Shown: positions 63,600 to 64,000 of the stretch, one piece after another
How the letters are laid out: every line of letters begins with the position of its first letter
Numbering within the stretch: position 1 is the first letter of the stretch
Source of the DNA: Moringa oleifera
Taxonomy: Eukaryota; Streptophyta; Magnoliopsida; Brassicales; Moringaceae
DNA: 64,000 nt
Assembly (NCBI GenBank): GCA_021397835.1
Contig: JAJFZO010000537.1
Location: forward strand, 2,480,001-2,544,000
Direction of reading: 5' to 3'
Notes under the pieces: model-generated
The model's database searches: none
Told to the model about the DNA's origin: nothing
Seen by the model: only the letters and a program-made list of their open reading frames with translations
Made by a program: the position numbers and the translations under genes

Positions 63600-64000
63600 C
63601 CATGTGTCTTTTTTTTTTTTTTATAATGTACGTTGCATGCTTAAGATATCACCTTCCTAATTTCTCCCTAATTCATAGTGATGCTTAATGGCCTTTGGGG
63701 CCAAATGCCTAGAAGTTAGGTGCATAACCCTTTCAGTACTCATTTTTAGCAAAATTTGGGAACTTGAAGCATAATAGGGACAACAAGGGTAAAGAAACTT
63801 TTTTTTAGTACTTTATTTGCTTAGAACCCCCTCTCTTAGGGACTTCCTTCATCAATATAGGGATAGAAGGAGAAGAGACATAGTGGGATGGATGAACCTA
63901 TTACTAAATAATTGACTAGATCTCATTAAAAAAATTTAGCAGGAAAACCCCTTTGAGTGCATCCATCTAAGGTTTTTATGAGATTCTTTTAGAACACTCT

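Larger units (their letters stand above)
62820..64000 (+). pseudogene. retroelement accessory ORF, N-terminal part, interrupted by a MITE
   Basis: SDLAEVDPPPILGMTRN (about 62868-62920) is followed, after the MITE, by LAKFGNLKHNRDNKG (about 63750-63790). That block matches FFELKHNRDD in the copy at 53.2 kb, so both belong to the same protein family. Later sequence is broken and runs off the window end. The hAT-type MITE at 63034-63591 inserted into it. Confidence 0.5.

Overview
The window is nuclear DNA from an AT-rich eudicot plant. Introns are GT-AG, coding exons stand out from very AT-rich intergenic DNA, and the three intact genes have the exon layouts and family membership of plant genes (a plant-type O-fucosyltransferase, a CDPK-related kinase, a bHLH factor with an ACT-like tail). 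There is also a fragment of plastid DNA. The species cannot be fixed from sequence alone.

Only three apparently intact protein genes were found, with exon phases that join cleanly. They are an O-fucosyltransferase-family gene (+, 14402-18385, 6 exons, 402 aa), a CDPK-related kinase gene (-, 30836-34790, 11 exons, 573 aa) and a bHLH transcription factor gene (-, 47112-48644, 2 exons, 229 aa). They are spaced about 12 kb apart and are not functionally linked.

Most of the rest is a graveyard of transposable elements. At 1-13 kb there is a rearranged Ty3/gypsy relic (gag at 1.05-1.6 kb; protease, reverse transcriptase and RNase H at 4.65-6.83 kb), with a gag-3' segment present three times, two copies forming a large inverted repeat. 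A retroelement accessory ORF lies at 10-11.7 kb and a second, minus-strand Ty3/gypsy integrase at 12.1-13.0 kb. At 19-30 kb there are more accessory-ORF and integrase fragments plus several arrays of degenerate 50-60 bp repeats. At 38-45.4 kb a 4.6 kb LTR element (40239-44868) has gag on one strand, a long antisense ORF on the other and no recognisable pol; it is inserted into an AT-rich dispersed repeat whose uninterrupted relative lies at 38.0-38.6 kb. At 52.5-64 kb there are a copia trace, an accessory ORF, a plastid ndhH-ndhA insertion, another gypsy gag, a CACTA (TNP2) transposase relic, more accessory-ORF copies, and a well-preserved 558 bp hAT-type MITE with its 8 bp target duplication.

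The recurrent theme is the accessory ORF (resembling the Pfam 'putative gypsy type transposon' family followed by coiled coil and an acidic C-terminal motif), which appears in at least seven degenerate copies in both orientations. No new cellular system was found; the most unusual material is this accessory-ORF retroelement family and the nested and inverted repeats. All family assignments are by eye, without database searches.
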